Origin: Alphaproteobacteria bacterium MarineAlpha3_Bin3
GTDB lineage: Bacteria; Pseudomonadota; Alphaproteobacteria; Rhodospirillales; Casp-alpha2
Direction: 5' to 3'
NCBI GenBank assembly: GCA_002938075.1
Contig: PTLK01000131.1
Span: 1 to 5,854 of the forward strand
Length of the DNA stretch: 5,854 nt
The notes under the pieces were generated by a model that was not told the DNA's origin, did no database searches, and saw only the letters and a program-made list of their open reading frames with translations. This document shows, piece by piece, positions 4,859-5,854 of this stretch. Positions within the stretch are counted from its first letter, which is position 1; the number at the start of each line of letters is the position of its first letter. The position numbers and the translations under genes were made by a program.

Positions 4859-5854
4859 TTAAAACATTTCGGCGATCAGCAGGATCGACATCACGCTCAT
4901 GGCCATGAGGATGGAAATCACGGCGGAGGCCTGCTTGCCCGTTCGTTCCGCCTTCGTCTGGAGTTCGGTGCCGGATCCTTCGAGATCCCGAACTTCCCTT
5001 TCGAGGGCCGCATATTCGGCGCAGTTCACGATGTAGCCTTGGGCGTCGGTTTTCCGGTTTTCGGCGTTGTCGATCAGATCGAAAAGTTCCGGCAGGCTGC
5101 CTTTTCGCACCAGACGCGGAATTTCCTTTTCAATTTCGCGCCGGGTGATGCGGCTGTGGTAGGCGTTGATGGCCGGGCCGAGGAGCCCTCCGACCCAACT
5201 GGAAAGGCCGAACAATGTATTGATCCGAAGCTTCCATTGCAAAAACGCCAACAGGCTCAACATGCCGATGGTGGCCGTTTCCTCGTTGGGTGCCGCCACC
5301 GCCTTCAGGTGGGGATGGATGTCTTCTTCGAAACGCGCCGCAATGAAGGCGGCGATATGGCGGTCCATGGGTTTGTTTTTGGTGTCGACCCGGTTTGCCG
5401 CGGCATCGAGGGCCGGCAGCAGGTCTTCGATATTGACGACGTAATCCTTCAGCAAAAGCGGGCTTTGGCAGGGCATGGAAGGATTGGTTTCGTAGAGACA
5501 GCGTTCGTGCCCATAGCCCAAATCGCGGATGTTCAGAAAACTCTTCAGCCGGATATATTCGGTCTGCTGGACCGAAGCGCCGCCGAAAACGGCCTTGCGG
5601 AACGTGTACCAGAGGATTGGCAGGTCATAGGCCAGAACCTCCATCGGCAGCTTAGCGTCGCCGCGGCGAAGGATCTCGACCGCCATCGCCGGCCCGAAGC
5701 CGTCCGGCATGAACGTAAACCCCTTGTATCGAACCGGCGCATGCGGGTCCAAGACCATGCATGCCTTGGCAATGACGAAATCATCGGTGCCTTGCGGTTC
5801 GTCCTTGTGCAGGGCCGCGGTTTCAACCGCCGCCTTGATACCGTCGTCGAGGTT
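4859..5854 (-). CDS. Unknown protein with C-terminal membrane anchor (partial at right edge)
   Basis: The frame is open to the right edge of the window, so the true start is beyond it; 331 residues are visible and the C-terminus is complete (TAA at 4859-4861). An ATG exists at 5758, but the 32 codons upstream of it are sense and look coding (for example DDGIKAAVETAAL), so that Met is probably internal. The visible N-terminal half is soluble and mixed. A hydrophobic region follows at about residues 195-232 (IGMLSLLAFLQW, LFGLSSWVGGLLGPAINAY), then a charged helical region, a likely coiled coil at about 279-307 (YAALEREVRDLEG) and a C-terminal transmembrane segment at about 311-328 (AVISILMAMSVMSILLIA). 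I do not recognise the family. It precedes the 207-aa membrane-protein gene by 46 nt, which suggests a shared membrane-bound assembly. Confidence 0.82.
   Translation of the reverse strand, partial: NLDDGIKAAVETAALHKDEPQGTDDFVIAKACMVLDPHAPVRYKGFTFMPDGFGPAMAVEILRRGDAKLPMEVLAYDLPILWYTFRKAVFGGASVQQTEYIRLKSFLNIRDLGYGHERCLYETNPSMPCQSPLLLKDYVVNIEDLLPALDAAANRVDTKNKPMDRHIAAFIAARFEEDIHPHLKAVAAPNEETATIGMLSLLAFLQWKLRINTLFGLSSWVGGLLGPAINAYHSRITRREIEKEIPRLVRKGSLPELFDLIDNAENRKTDAQGYIVNCAEYAALEREVRDLEGSGTELQTKAERTGKQASAVISILMAMSVMSILLIAEMF

Overview
The window looks like a chromosomal segment of a GC-rich alphaproteobacterium, possibly Rhodospirillales-like. That placement rests on three things: a large-subunit pseudouridine synthase gene next to an rpoH heat-shock sigma factor gene, alphaproteobacterial-looking protein sequences, and strong third-position GC. 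It is an inference, not a database result. There is no CRISPR array, insertion sequence or recognisable phage gene.

Layout, left to right. A complete tRNA-Glu(CTC) lies on the minus strand at the left edge. Next comes a tightly packed minus-strand operon, transcribed right to left: a small single-pass membrane protein (116 aa), a JAMM/MPN+ metallopeptidase (146 aa), and a low-specificity L-threonine aldolase (343 aa). Gaps between these genes are 7 and 18 nt. A 70-nt divergent gap separates this operon from a plus-strand RluD-type 23S rRNA pseudouridine synthase, which is followed by rpoH. rpoH ends in a structured 3' region with a clear intrinsic terminator. Beyond it, on the minus strand, lie two genes of unknown function for membrane-associated proteins: a three-segment membrane protein with a proline-rich tail, and upstream of it a protein with a C-terminal membrane anchor that runs off the right edge.

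The most unusual signal is compositional. The last ~50 codons of the rluD-type gene and the following intergenic DNA (about 2871-3060) drop abruptly from ~65% to 38%, 30% and then 22% GC in successive 60-base blocks. Composition returns to 65% GC just before rpoH. The reading frame stays intact across the boundary and the C-terminus still reads as a normal RluD end. This looks like a replacement of the gene's 3' end by foreign AT-rich DNA, or an assembly chimera. The best candidate rpoH promoter lies inside this AT-rich patch.

Functionally, most of the window is housekeeping: translation (tRNA, rRNA modification), heat-shock transcription, amino-acid metabolism. The JAMM protease has no visible ubiquitin-like or E1-like partner here, and the right-hand membrane pair is unassigned. 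I see no convincing complete novel system. The rluD 3' patch and the unknown membrane pair are the parts most worth a second look.
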